Assembly (NCBI GenBank): GCA_900769445.1
Contig: CAAGGR010000129.1
Span: 1 to 64,000, forward strand
Origin: an uncultured Alistipes sp.
GTDB taxonomy: Bacteria; Bacteroidota; Bacteroidia; Bacteroidales; Rikenellaceae
Reading direction: 5' to 3'
DNA: 64,000 nucleotides
In this document: piece after piece, positions 7,809 to 17,007 of the stretch
Position numbering within the stretch: position 1 is the first letter of the stretch
Layout: the number at the start of each line of letters is the position of its first letter
Position numbers and translations under genes: made by a program
Notes under the pieces: model-generated
Told to the model about the DNA's origin: nothing
The model's input: only the letters and a program-made list of their open reading frames with translations
Databases searched by the model: none

Positions 7809-10800
7809 CCAGAAGTTGGTATTTGTCTCCGCCGCACCCTCTATCGAGTCTGGCAAGTTACAGAAGAAATCGAACCCTGTCCACTCCTCGACTTGGTCTA
7901 CGGATACGGTGTAATTAGAGTATGTAGAGCCAGAGTGTGCCTTATTCTCAAACCAGAAGCCTACTGTCTGCGCAGCAGTTACATTACCGCTGCTATCGGT
8001 AGTTGCTGAAAGCACCACCTTGTAGAAATAGTTTGGTATTGGCACTTTCTTCGTTGGCTCGTCCTTAGCTGAGGTGTAAGAGATAGTCTTATTTGTCTCG
8101 CCCACCTTTTCAAAGGCTACGCCCGTAACGATATAGAGTTTCTTACTCTTAGCCTTACTCTGCACTGCAGCCTCAAGGTCTTGCCAGATACCGCTATTGA
8201 AGTTGGTGTGCACCTGAGGCACGGAGTTGGTAACATAGAATGTCTGCAACTGCATCTCCTCTATACCATTACGCGAGGCGTTAGGTATAAGGTGTCCTCT
8301 TACATGCACATCGCTGTCGGTATAGCTATGGGAGCGGAGGTCAACCTGATATTTGACATCTATCTGTGGGTTGTACGACCATTCGTCTGGACGTTTCAAT
8401 GAACCCATATGCTTCGACTCAAGTGGATAAGCCACCCATAGCGAGGTATAGGTATCAGCATCGTAGTAGTGAGTGTAGTTACGCTCACCACTTGCCGAGA
8501 CCTTAACCTCAGTGGCATTGGGATAGCGATTATCGGTACTTAATATACCTGGCAACTCAAGCCACTCCCCTGATGCTGTTCCCGTGGTAGGGTCTGTGTC
8601 GGGAGGTGTTTCACCACCTCCCGTATCACCACCCGTAGATCACTTAGCGCAACCTGTCCACTCAACATCCCAGATCGCTGTACGATCCTTGTTAGATGTA
8701 GAATTTGATGGAGACAAGTTTGTAAATACAATCTGGAATTCGCCAGCTACATTAATATTCTCCTCCTTGTGAGAGTACTTTGTATTGTTTGTAACACTTG
8801 TTGGGTTTATAGTAAATGTCTTTACTACGGTTTCACCCTGCTTGATGTCAACACGGAACTCGATCATTGTATCACTAAATGGAAGACCATAGTTGAATGT
8901 CAATGTACCACAACCAGTAGTTAATATTGGAGAGGTAATTGAACCAACAGCTGATGTCTTACCATTCATACAAAGAGCACGGTTTGAAGCATCGCCAATC
9001 ATCTTAAATGCAGGGCTTGAGTCAGATGTACCACCCTTGAAGATAGCACAGTTCTTATAGCCCCAACCTGCTGTTGTCGTACCACTTACATAAGATGTGT
9101 TAGTTGCAGAGATAGTGTGGAAGTCATCAGAGCCACCCTCTACAACACCGTCAGCAGGCTTAGCCGCAAGAGTTGCCTTTACAACAGTAGCCTTAAGGTT
9201 ACCAACCTGGATTGTAATGTTACCTGTTACCTCCGTCTTAAGCTCATTAGCAGCAGCTGTTACAGTTACAACATAACCATTAACCGCAACTGTAAATGCG
9301 TCATTATCAGAAGTAGCTGTTACAGCAGCAGTTGTGTTGTATGCAAATACCTCGATATCCTGCTCACCACCTGCAGATGGGAAATCAACAGCTGCAGGAT
9401 CAACTGTGTAGAATGCACGAGTACCAGGAGAAACAAGACTAACAAACCAAGCATTCTTACCCCGTGCTGTACCATTGAAATCTGCACGAATAGTAATAAT
9501 TTCAATATCATCACCGAGTTTTGCTTTCGAATCAGCCCAATACTTGTTTGTTGCACCATCAGGAGACATAAGACCATAGATATATACAGTACCTGTTTCA
9601 TCTGTAAGGTCGAAGTTTCCATATGTTGTGTTAGCTACAGCTGTGATTGTACCACGCAAACGATAAACAGTAGTATCATTCGCCTCTGCCGCCAAGAACT
9701 CAGCAACAGTAGCCTCGATTGCTCTTGGCTCCTGAGATACAGAGACTACAACATCCTTACAACCCTCTGCAGAGAAAGTAATAGTTGCTGTACGACTGTT
9801 ATCCTCATTAGCCTCTGCTGTAATGTTGAATGTATAATCATTGTTATCGATAGTCAACCACTCTGCATCAGTTGTTGCAGTTACAGCACCATAGAAATTA
9901 TTCTCAGACTTAACAGTAATTGTCTTTGAACCACCCTCTGCCTCGAACTCAAGCGACTCTGTGCTAAGACTAAACGAAGGTTCTGCAGGAACATCAGCAC
10001 CACCTCCAACATAGTTCTTGTAAATTACGACATCTGCCTGACCAGAAGAATAACAAGAGAATAGTGCATTCTGAGAATTGTATCTCATCCAATTTCTATT
10101 GCTTGACTTTGATGCCTTAATTGTTGCAATACCACTATTAGCATCGATAGTAATTTGCCAACTACCATGGGCGTCTAATGTAGTATTTGTTTTCAAGTGG
10201 TTTGCAGATGAACTTGCAGCATACAAATAGCCTGAACCGGTATTAAAACCAAATAAGCCTTCGTATGAACTCTGTGTAAGGGTTATAATCTGTACATCAT
10301 CATCAAATGTTACAGTATCGCCACTCTTTGTAACAGCTGCCTGACCACGGTTATTATCTTTCTGATTCGTTGACATAGCATAATTACTATTCTTAGCAGC
10401 AATAATAATCTGATCACCAACAGCAAGATCATTAACATCCTTTACCAAATTCCAACCGCTCTTGCCGCCACCAACAGAAGTTGCGGTAGCCATATTTACT
10501 GAGAATGTAGACAAATTACCCTCTGTAAACTTCAAACCCTTAGCAGGAACCTTTACATCACGAACATATGCCTTATTGTCTGCACATACAACAGTTACTG
10601 TGAAGCTATCACCCTCAACCAACTCAAATGGGTTGCAAGTAAAGTAGATGTTACGAGTAGAAATAGCATCTTCGTAGTTAAGAGTGATAGTGTTAACATC
10701 ACCATAAGATACAACCTCACCAGTAGTAGTATTTACCGCGTTACGACCTGCAAGGCCCTTATTCTCGACAGTAAAAACGACCTTTGAAATCTCTGCATTT

Positions 10801-11339
10801 TCGTCAAAGCCTGTCAAAGTCATCTTACCCAAAGCAACAAGACGTCTAAACTGCATATTTAACTCTGTTGGCTGAGCATCGAACTCAAGCTGCTTAGCTA
10901 CCAAAACATCTGCCTGTGGATCGAAAGATGTCGCAGTAGGATACTGGAAGTTCTTAACAGCAACCTGTACCTCAGTAGCCTTTACCTCAGCCTCCTCAAC
11001 AACTGCTGACGCAGGGTATACAGCATTGTAAGTAACTGCACCGCTATACTTTGGGAACGATACAGTAAACTTAGCCTTACCATCTGCATCAATAGCAGCA
11101 GCATCTGTAGTGCTATATACTTTAGAGTTCTCAATAACCTTTAGCTGGTCGCCCTCGCTCCACTGCACCTTGCTATTTGTCTCGTCAATCCAAGTACGAG
11201 TCTCATCTGCATCTGCAGTGATAGTCATTACAACCTCATTAGGGTTGATAGGAGCAAAATTCTCCTCCAAATTCTCCTGACATGCGAAGCCCATTGCAGC
11301 TACTGCAACAAGCATCAAATTCTTAAATAGATTCTTCAT
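7806..11339 (-). pseudogene. Secreted DNA/RNA non-specific endonuclease lipoprotein, split by one in-frame TGA
   Basis: Two open stretches in the same frame: codons 1-899 (11339-8643) and ~277 codons after a single TGA at 8642-8640. The first part has a lipoprotein signal (GFAC), a fimbrillin-like N-terminal domain (~25-285), a BACON region (~455-540), an OB-fold-like region (~545-640) and a C-terminal beta domain. After the TGA the frame reads STGGDTGGGETPPDTDP, a typical linker, then a NUC-family nuclease with VRGHLIP (catalytic His) and FYVTNSVPQ...N...W..LE. Restoring one codon gives a ~1,177-aa surface nuclease. As it stands the anchor is made without the enzyme. It follows peptide gene A by 14 bp. 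Sequencing error or readthrough cannot be excluded. Confidence 0.82.
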
Positions 11340-11353
11340 AGTTGCAATAGTTT

Positions 11354-11506
11354 TTAGAATTCACCAAAATCTGTTGAGCCAAAGTCTCCACCTGCCTCGC
11401 CAAAGTCGCCATAGCTCACCTCGAAGCCACGCTCCACAACAGCCAAGACAACATCGAAATTAGGAGCCTCGTAGCCCATAACCTCTGTCATAGTGTTTGT
11501 TTTCAT
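11354..11506 (-). CDS. Small peptide A (module leader), 50 aa
   Basis: Start MKTNTMTEVM at 11506. Core YEAPNFDVVLAVVERGFEVS, then a Gly/Asp-rich tail ending DFGEF. It aligns with the peptides at 34976-35119 and 56661-56807: Y-x-A-P, hydrophobic stretch with V-E-x-G-F-x-x-S, acidic tail. There is no signal peptide or membrane helix. It lies directly upstream of the nuclease lipoprotein and is probably co-transcribed. Short ORFs of this general look are common in Bacteroidales; I know of no assigned function. Confidence 0.75.
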   Translation of the reverse strand: MKTNTMTEVMGYEAPNFDVVLAVVERGFEVSYGDFGEAGGDFGSTDFGEF

Positions 11507-11553
11507 AATAAATGTGTTAATATAAAAATTAGTTAGTAAATTGTGTTTGTCCA

Positions 11554-12696
11554 TTAAAATAGTCTCTCTGCAAATAGGGCAAGGTATTGTCGCCAGTTGC
11601 GCCATGTGTGGCCACCCGCACTCTCGTAGTACTCATACTCATAGCCCTCAGCATCGAGCATAGCTCTAAACCTTACATTCTCCTCGTAGAGGAAGTCATC
11701 CGCACCAATAGCTATCCAGTAGAGCGACACACCCTTAGCAAACTGCTCAGCAATACCACTCTCCAAGTTCTCATACATCGGCACACTCTCCTCGCCACGG
11801 TAGATAGCAGCCGAGAACAAGCCTACATAATCGAACATATCGGGGTAGCGCTTAGATATCTGCATAGCGTGGAAGCCTCCCATAGAGAGTCCCGCGATAG
11901 CACGGCGCTCCTTAGTAGCATAGGTGCGGTAGTGCGCATCCGTCCACGCAACAACATCATCGAAATACTCCTCGAAGCTACCATCCATAGAGCCACTCAT
12001 ATATGGCTTATAGAAGCCCTCGTCGGAATAACCCGGAGCAGCATCGTGGCGCATACAGCCATTAGGCATAACAACAATCATAGGCTCCACCCTACCCTCA
12101 GCGATAAGGTTATCCATAACCTCAGCCACGCGACCCGTAGCAACCCAAGCCTCCTCGTCGCCACCCATACCGTGCAACAAGTACAACACTGGGTAGTTGC
12201 GATAGCCCGCCTCGTAGCCCGCAGGGGTATAGATAGTCATACGACGCGACGCACCCTCGGTAGCAGTCCACACCCTGCTCACAGCACCGTGAGGCACATC
12301 CTGCGCCTTATACAAGTCGCCACAGCCACCACCAACGATAAAGTAGTTCATCAAGCTGCCCACATCGCGAACGGTGTAGACATTCTCCCTGTCGATAATA
12401 CCCGTATTACCATCCACCGTAAAGGTGTAGGTGTAGTACTCCGAAGCTAATGGCGCAGTGTGCAGTTCCCACACACCACTCTCGCTCTTACTCATACTCT
12501 GAGCCTCCGAAGCAAAGTCGCCAACAACAGCGACACTCTCAGCCTCTGGAGCAAAATAGCGGAATACAACACTGCCATCTGCGCAGACCTCAGGCGACGT
12601 TACACCCGCGCTCTGCCACAAATTCTGCTGCGCCAAAACCACATCCGCGGTAAGCACAAACATAAGAAGCATCAATATTTTCGCTATATTCCTCAC
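11554..12696 (-). CDS. Secreted esterase with N-terminal carbohydrate-binding-like domain
   Basis: 380 aa from GTG 12696 (VRNIAKILMLLMFVLTADVVLAQ, a good signal peptide). Upstream in-frame ATGs are unlikely because a promoter (12726-12719) lies just before this GTG. Residues ~30-115 form the early-set/CBM48-like domain seen in feruloyl/xylan esterases. The rest is an esterase D-type alpha/beta hydrolase: LYLLHGMGGDE oxyanion region, nucleophile in GLSMGG (about residue 269) and catalytic His in GGHTW near the C terminus. Probable action on ester groups of plant glycans; the substrate is not readable. Confidence 0.85.
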   Translation of the reverse strand: MRNIAKILMLLMFVLTADVVLAQQNLWQSAGVTSPEVCADGSVVFRYFAPEAESVAVVGDFASEAQSMSKSESGVWELHTAPLASEYYTYTFTVDGNTGIIDRENVYTVRDVGSLMNYFIVGGGCGDLYKAQDVPHGAVSRVWTATEGASRRMTIYTPAGYEAGYRNYPVLYLLHGMGGDEEAWVATGRVAEVMDNLIAEGRVEPMIVVMPNGCMRHDAAPGYSDEGFYKPYMSGSMDGSFEEYFDDVVAWTDAHYRTYATKERRAIAGLSMGGFHAMQISKRYPDMFDYVGLFSAAIYRGEESVPMYENLESGIAEQFAKGVSLYWIAIGADDFLYEENVRFRAMLDAEGYEYEYYESAGGHTWRNWRQYLALFAERLF

Positions 12697-12718
12697 AGTA
12701 AAGATACAAACTACCTGG

Positions 12719-12726
12719 CAAAGGTA
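12719..12726 (-). promoter_or_regulatory. -7 element for the esterase gene
   Basis: TACCTTTG on the minus strand, about 14 bases between the predicted transcription start and the GTG. It fixes the start choice for the esterase. Confidence 0.55.
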
Positions 12727-12789
12727 GTAAATCTTTCGTAAATAGTTCACACTTTTCAAATAAGACTCATAAAAATTTATATTTTTATG

Positions 12790-12797
12790 TATATTTG
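12790..12797 (+). promoter_or_regulatory. -7 element for the phosphoesterase operon
   Basis: TATATTTG, exact TAnnTTTG, 22 bases before the ATG at 12820. The -33 box is not clear. Confidence 0.5.
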
Positions 12798-12819
12798 CAT
12801 AAATAAATGCGAAGAATGT

Positions 12820-13314
12820 ATGAAAATTGGTATAATCTCCGACACTCACGGTGTTTTTGATAATGTACTTATGGAGTTCCTTGCACCCTGCGACCAGATA
12901 TGGCATGCAGGAGATTTTGGCTCTGTGGAGGTGGCGGATAAAATCGCTGATTTTAAGCCCCTTAAGGGCGTATACGGAAATATAGACGGCGGAGTGATGC
13001 GACGTATGTTCTCGGAGTTTAACCTATTCGAGGTGGAGGGGGCAAAAGTGTTGATGACACACATCGGTGGATACCCTCGACACTACGCACCAAAAGCGTT
13101 GCAACATATTCACGTGGCGCAACCAAAAATATTCGTCGCGGGGCACTCGCATATACTCAAAGTTATATACGACCCCGTATACAACCTACTACACATAAAC
13201 CCCGGAGCAGCAGGTAATTACGGCATTCACAAAGTGCGAACAGCAATACGCTTCGACATCGAAGCAGGAGAGATTAAAAATATGGAAATAGGCGAATGGC
13301 CACGCAAACTATGA
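12820..13314 (+). CDS. YfcE-like metallophosphoesterase
   Basis: 164 aa from MKIGIISDTHG; the in-frame ATG at 12787 lies before the promoter and is rejected. Metal ligands are visible: D-x-H in SDTHG, GD in HAGDFG, GN in VYGNIDG, H in MTHIGG, and GHSH. Family members hydrolyse small phosphodiesters or monoesters with two metal ions in the cytoplasm; the natural substrate is unknown. The ATGA overlap with the next gene indicates an operon. Confidence 0.88.
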   Translation: MKIGIISDTHGVFDNVLMEFLAPCDQIWHAGDFGSVEVADKIADFKPLKGVYGNIDGGVMRRMFSEFNLFEVEGAKVLMTHIGGYPRHYAPKALQHIHVAQPKIFVAGHSHILKVIYDPVYNLLHINPGAAGNYGIHKVRTAIRFDIEAGEIKNMEIGEWPRKL

Positions 13315-14249
13315 AAAGACTTTTAACCATCGTCGCGCTACTTATATCAGTAGCCACAACAGCACAAGAGGTGGTGCGAACAACACACCACTACGCCACA
13401 CATGACGGATACGAACTACTCTTGGATCGCTACGACACAACAACACCTAACGAGGAGCGTCGCCCCTGTATGATATTCGCCTTCGGTGGCGGATTTAAGC
13501 AGGGCTCGCGCGACAACGAGATGTACATCTCATACCTCGAACGCCTCGCCACTGAGGGCATAGTAGCTGTATCTATAGACTACCGCTTAGGACTAAAAGT
13601 ATACCCACCTACAGGTGGCAAAGTATCTATGGTTAAGGCACTTGCAAATGCTGTAAATGTCGCCGTAGAAGACCTATATGGCGCTACGAACTACATCATC
13701 GCAAATGCCGAGGCGTGGAACATAGACCCAGAACTTATAATGATTAGCGGCTCGAGTGCGGGCGCAATAACAGTGTTGCAAGCTGAGTGGATGCGAAGCA
13801 ATGGCGATAGGATGGCAGAGGTTCTCCCCGAGGGCTTTAGATATGCAGGTGTGGTGTCGTGCGCAGGTGCTATATTCTCGACTAAGGGCAAGCCAAAATT
13901 TAAGCACGAGGCTGCGCCGATGCTACTCTTTCATGGCACGTCGGATAGCAATGTGCCATACCATAAATCCTCGATTGCAGGCATCGGTTTCTTCGGCTCG
14001 AAGCATATAGCAAAGCAGCTCGACAAGGTTCTCTCGCCATACTACTTCTACTCGGCAGAGTATGTAACACACACCCTCGCTGCAACGCCATTTATCGACC
14101 AGCAAGAGCTTATCCTACAGTTTATTAACGACTACGTTCTGCGTGGTCGCAAGCTCTACATCGAGGCTCAAATCATCGACCCCACCATCCCACAGCGCCC
14201 AACACGCTTTACGCCGATGGACTACATCAGGACGAACTACGGAAAGTGA
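13311..14249 (+). CDS. Secreted alpha/beta-hydrolase (carboxylesterase-like)
   Basis: 312 aa from MKRLLTIVALLISVATTAQ (signal peptide). The start overlaps the previous stop as ATGA. Features: FAFGGGFKQGS oxyanion region, nucleophile in SGSSAGA, LLFHGTSDSNVPY with the acid residue, and a catalytic His in TH(T)LA. It resembles BD-FAE/hormone-sensitive-lipase-like carboxylesterases. Together with the divergent esterase it may form a small polysaccharide de-esterification group (inference). A weak AAAGTG-AAA-CACTT hairpin spans the stop. Confidence 0.82.
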   Translation: MKRLLTIVALLISVATTAQEVVRTTHHYATHDGYELLLDRYDTTTPNEERRPCMIFAFGGGFKQGSRDNEMYISYLERLATEGIVAVSIDYRLGLKVYPPTGGKVSMVKALANAVNVAVEDLYGATNYIIANAEAWNIDPELIMISGSSAGAITVLQAEWMRSNGDRMAEVLPEGFRYAGVVSCAGAIFSTKGKPKFKHEAAPMLLFHGTSDSNVPYHKSSIAGIGFFGSKHIAKQLDKVLSPYYFYSAEYVTHTLAATPFIDQQELILQFINDYVLRGRKLYIEAQIIDPTIPQRPTRFTPMDYIRTNYGK

Positions 14250-14468
14250 AACACTTTTTCAATGAGTAGAGAGTAATGAGTAATTAGTAGTGATTAAAAG
14301 GCGACGCCTTTGTGGGGAAGGGACCTAAGAGTCCTAAAGGGGCAGAAGGGTAAGCGTATTAAGCTATCAATATTTTTGACCCTTTGGCCTCTTTGAACCC
14401 TTTTGTCCCCTCAGCGTTATCTGTCGCTCCGCAGGAGCGAAGTAAAACGACCTAACGGATTGCACTTG
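14250..14468. repeat. Convergent intergenic repeat mosaic (S2)
   Basis: No gene. AGTAATGAGTAATTAGTAG, then TTAAAAGGC-GAC-GCCTTT (14294-14312), a GGGGCAGAAGGG / CCCTTTGGCCTC..CCCTTTTGTCCCC purine-pyrimidine palindrome, a CGCTCC-GCA-GGAGCG hairpin (14431-14445), and CGACCTAACGGATTG, which recurs as CGACCTAACAGATTG near 35656. Confidence 0.6.
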
Positions 14469-14599
14469 ATTTTTGATTAGAAGGGTTGCAGATGTGTTAT
14501 ATCACAAAAGAAATATCCTTGGGATAGTAGTTTGACCTACAGCCCAAGGATATTTACTTTTGTGATATGACGCAGATGCGCCCTTATAATCGAAAATTA
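14469..14599 (-). repeat. Nested palindromic element E4 (diverged)
   Basis: Outer arms differ from the others but still pair (ATTTTTGATTAGAAGGG / CCCTTATAATCGAAAAT). Minus-strand tip GUAG-GUCAAA-CUAC, a compensatory change of the closing pairs. The right end overlaps the gapA TAA (14599-14597). Confidence 0.8.
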
Positions 14600-15613
14600 C
14601 TTGTTGTATGCCTTCATCACTGAGATAAGATCAAGCACCTTGTTCGAGTAACCCCACTCGTTGTCGTACCAAGATACAACCTTCATGAAGGTCTCGTTGA
14701 TAGCGATACCTGCAGTAGCATCGAAGATAGATGTACGTGGGTCGCCAAGGAAGTCTGAAGATACTACAGCCTCGTCAGTGTAGCCAAGGATGCCCTTGAA
14801 CTCACCCTCAGATGCGCGCTTCATAGCTGCACATACCTCCTCGTAAGTAGCTGGCTTCTCAAGGTTTACAGTAAGGTCAACAACTGATACGTCCAAAGTA
14901 GGAACACGCATTGACATACCTGTAAGCTTACCCTTAAGTGCAGGGATTACCTTACCTACAGCCTTTGCAGCACCTGTAGATGATGGGATGATGTTACCGC
15001 AAGCAGCGCGGCCACCACGCCAGTCCTTCAATGATGGACCGTCTACAGTCTTCTGAGTAGCAGTTACTGAGTGAACAGTAGTCATAAGACCGTTAACAAG
15101 ACCGAAGTTGTCGTTCAAAACCTTAGCGATAGGAGCCAAGCAGTTTGTAGTACATGAAGCGTTAGAAACGATCTTCTGACCAGCATACTCAGATGTGTTT
15201 ACACCGCAAACGAACATTGGAGTATCATCCTTTGATGGAGCTGACATAACTACATACTTAGCACCAGCCTCGATGTGAGCCTGAGCCTTATCTGCTGAAA
15301 GGAACAAACCTGTAGACTCAACTACATACTCTGCCTCTACCTCGTTCCACTTCAACTGTGCTGGGTCCTTCTCTGCAGTTACGCGGATCTCTACACCATT
15401 AACGATAAGAACATTCTTCTCCTCGCTATAGTCTACAGTTCCATCGAACTTACCGTGCATAGTGTCATACTTAAGCATATATGCCAAGTAATCAACTGGG
15501 CAAAGGTCGTTGATACCTACAACCTGGAACTTCTCAGGCTGAGCGCATGCAGCACGGAATACCATACGGCCGATACGACCGAAACCGTTAATACCAATTT
15601 TAATCTGTGTCAT
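14597..15613 (-). CDS. gapA: Glyceraldehyde-3-phosphate dehydrogenase, type I
   Basis: 338 aa. N-terminal Rossmann motif INGFGRIGR; catalytic Cys154 in SNASCTTNC; DWRGGRAACGNIIPSSTGAAKAV and WYDNEWGYSNKVLDL are diagnostic. It converts G3P + NAD + Pi to 1,3-bisphosphoglycerate in glycolysis. D36 at the end of beta-2 (INDL) suggests NAD preference. Monocistronic, with a TAAATTTG box at 15670-15663 and repeat E4 at its end. Confidence 0.97.
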   Translation of the reverse strand: MTQIKIGINGFGRIGRMVFRAACAQPEKFQVVGINDLCPVDYLAYMLKYDTMHGKFDGTVDYSEEKNVLIVNGVEIRVTAEKDPAQLKWNEVEAEYVVESTGLFLSADKAQAHIEAGAKYVVMSAPSKDDTPMFVCGVNTSEYAGQKIVSNASCTTNCLAPIAKVLNDNFGLVNGLMTTVHSVTATQKTVDGPSLKDWRGGRAACGNIIPSSTGAAKAVGKVIPALKGKLTGMSMRVPTLDVSVVDLTVNLEKPATYEEVCAAMKRASEGEFKGILGYTDEAVVSSDFLGDPRTSIFDATAGIAINETFMKVVSWYDNEWGYSNKVLDLISVMKAYNK

Positions 15614-15662
15614 AGACTGTTATTTATTAAGTTGTTAAATATTTATCCTCTATTTCGAGTTG

Positions 15663-15670
15663 CAAATTTA
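15663..15670 (-). promoter_or_regulatory. -7 element for gapA
   Basis: TAAATTTG on the minus strand, about 50 bases before the ATG. Confidence 0.5.
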
Positions 15671-15790
15671 TCGCTTTTTACTCGATAAAACAAGAAAAAA
15701 CTAAAATTTTTTAATAATTCACTGCTTGCCTACCCGTTTTGCTTAGCTGCTACCAGAGCGAGCAATATATATGCCATCTCTCACAGCGGG

Positions 15791-16231
15791 CTAATCCACC
15801 TCCTCGAAGTCGACATAGTCGGCAGTGTCAACGCCACTCACGCTCTTCGATGCTGTGGTATTCTGCTTTGGCTGCTGCGTTTTACGCGCATCCGCCTGCG
15901 CCTGCATTTGACGCACCAACTCCTCGAGGGTCATACCGTTAGCGCCACCCATATTCGAGAAACCGCCCATATTGGTAAAACCACCCATACCGCTAAAGCC
16001 GCCAGCGTTCTGTCGCATCTGCTCCTCCATATTCTTATGCATCTTGCGGAAACGCAAAATGGCAAAGGCAAGACCAAGCAACGCCACACCAACGATAATC
16101 AATAATAACCAGCCCACCCAGCGTAGCACGAAGGGTGCAAAAATGGCGAGCAATAGTAGGAGTATACAAAATTTAGGGTTGCGCTCAATAAAGGCAAGCA
16201 AGCCATAAAAGATTATCTTCAAGTATCCCAT
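15791..16231 (-). CDS. DUF4834-type small membrane protein
   Basis: 146 aa. Two hydrophobic segments (about residues 5-18 and 22-58), then a soluble tail with a GGFSGMGGFTNMGGFSNMGG glycine/methionine repeat and an acidic C terminus (DYVDFEEVD). It resembles the DUF4834 proteins of Bacteroidetes, which have no assigned function. It stands downstream of the bamA/skp run, separated by hairpin element H1. Confidence 0.6.
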   Translation of the reverse strand: MGYLKIIFYGLLAFIERNPKFCILLLLLAIFAPFVLRWVGWLLLIIVGVALLGLAFAILRFRKMHKNMEEQMRQNAGGFSGMGGFTNMGGFSNMGGANGMTLEELVRQMQAQADARKTQQPKQNTTASKSVSGVDTADYVDFEEVD

Positions 16232-16274
16232 AATATTTCGTTGTTGAAGTTTTACCTATATATATTAATATAAC

Positions 16275-16306
16275 GGGGCTGACTAAAAATTAATTTAGTC
16301 AACCCC
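16275..16306. terminator. Hairpin between H1 and the DUF4834 gene
   Basis: GGGGCTGACTAAA / TTTAGTCAACCCC with a 6-base loop. No T-run, so it may be a 3'-end or leader structure rather than a terminator. Confidence 0.35.
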
Positions 16307-16315
16307 CCAATCATA

Positions 16316-16441
16316 TAGGAGAGTGAATAAAAAGATGTAGTTTTAGGCTTGCGAAGCCCGAAAAAGCGGAGTTTACTTGGCGTAAATGAGCATTTTGAGG
16401 GCAAGCGTAACGACAAAATACACTTTTTATTCACTCTCCTA
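16316..16441 (-). repeat. Hairpin element H1 (related tip, different arms)
   Basis: 18-bp perfect arms TAGGAGAGTGAATAAAAA / TTTTTATTCACTCTCCTA. Inner part shared with H2 (25380-25493): GCGGAGTTTACT..., TAAATGAGCATTTT. Minus-strand tip UUUAC-GCCAA-GUAAA, the same loop as the E elements. It starts 20 bases after the stop of the second skp gene. Confidence 0.8.
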
Positions 16442-16461
16442 AACTTTTGGGATATCTTAGA

Positions 16462-16986
16462 TTAGATACCAAGTACAGCCTTTACCTCTGGCGTAATATC
16501 TACCAACTGCTCTGGGTCGAAATATGCAAGACCTGCAGATGCTGGCTGATCTGAAGTAGTGCTAAAGATAGCGACATAGCCTCCTGCAGATGCCACCTGC
16601 TTAACAGCCTCGTTAGCCTTCTCGTAGATAGGATTCATAAGTTCACCCTCCTTCTTAGCCATATCCTGCTGAGCAATCTGCTGGAAGTCCTGGAAGCGCT
16701 GCTGAAGCTCGGTAAGCTCACGCTCTTTAAGCTGACGAACAGCATCTGTGTAGGTTGTAACATTCTTCTCGTAGTCGGCATAGAGCTTGTTGAACTCCAC
16801 CTGAATCTGCTCAAGCTGATCCTGAAGATCACGACCATAAGCCTCAAGGTTTGTCTGCGCCTCCTTGAACTCGGTCATATTTGTAACGATAGCCGCCAAA
16901 TCTACACGACCAAACTTCTGTGCATTAACAGCTGTAGCACTTACCATAAGTGCAATAGCAAGGGTTAGTTTCAAAAACTTCTTCAT
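16462..16986 (-). CDS. OmpH/Skp-like periplasmic chaperone (second copy)
   Basis: 174 aa with a signal peptide ending ...ATAVNAQ. A long central coiled coil (about residues 35-125) is followed by an Ala-rich C-terminal end. Skp-type trimers hold unfolded outer-membrane proteins on the way to BamA. It follows a paralog by 21 bp and lies in the uppS-bamA-skp-skp run, so an outer-membrane assembly role is well supported by context. Confidence 0.85.
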   Translation of the reverse strand: MKKFLKLTLAIALMVSATAVNAQKFGRVDLAAIVTNMTEFKEAQTNLEAYGRDLQDQLEQIQVEFNKLYADYEKNVTTYTDAVRQLKERELTELQQRFQDFQQIAQQDMAKKEGELMNPIYEKANEAVKQVASAGGYVAIFSTTSDQPASAGLAYFDPEQLVDITPEVKAVLGI

Positions 16987-17007
16987 GTTCTTTAATATCT
17001 AAATTTC

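Noticed and set aside
8640..8642. TGA as a selenocysteine codon
   Set aside because: No SECIS-like hairpin seen after it, no selenium genes in view, and the position is a linker between domains, not an active site.
9117..9929. 270-aa open frame antisense to the nuclease lipoprotein
   Set aside because: Cys/Ser/Ile-rich shadow of a coding strand with clear domains; no promoter or homology pattern.
11587..12450. 287-aa plus-strand open frame over the esterase
   Set aside because: Antisense shadow; His/Arg/Thr-rich composition with no recognisable domain.
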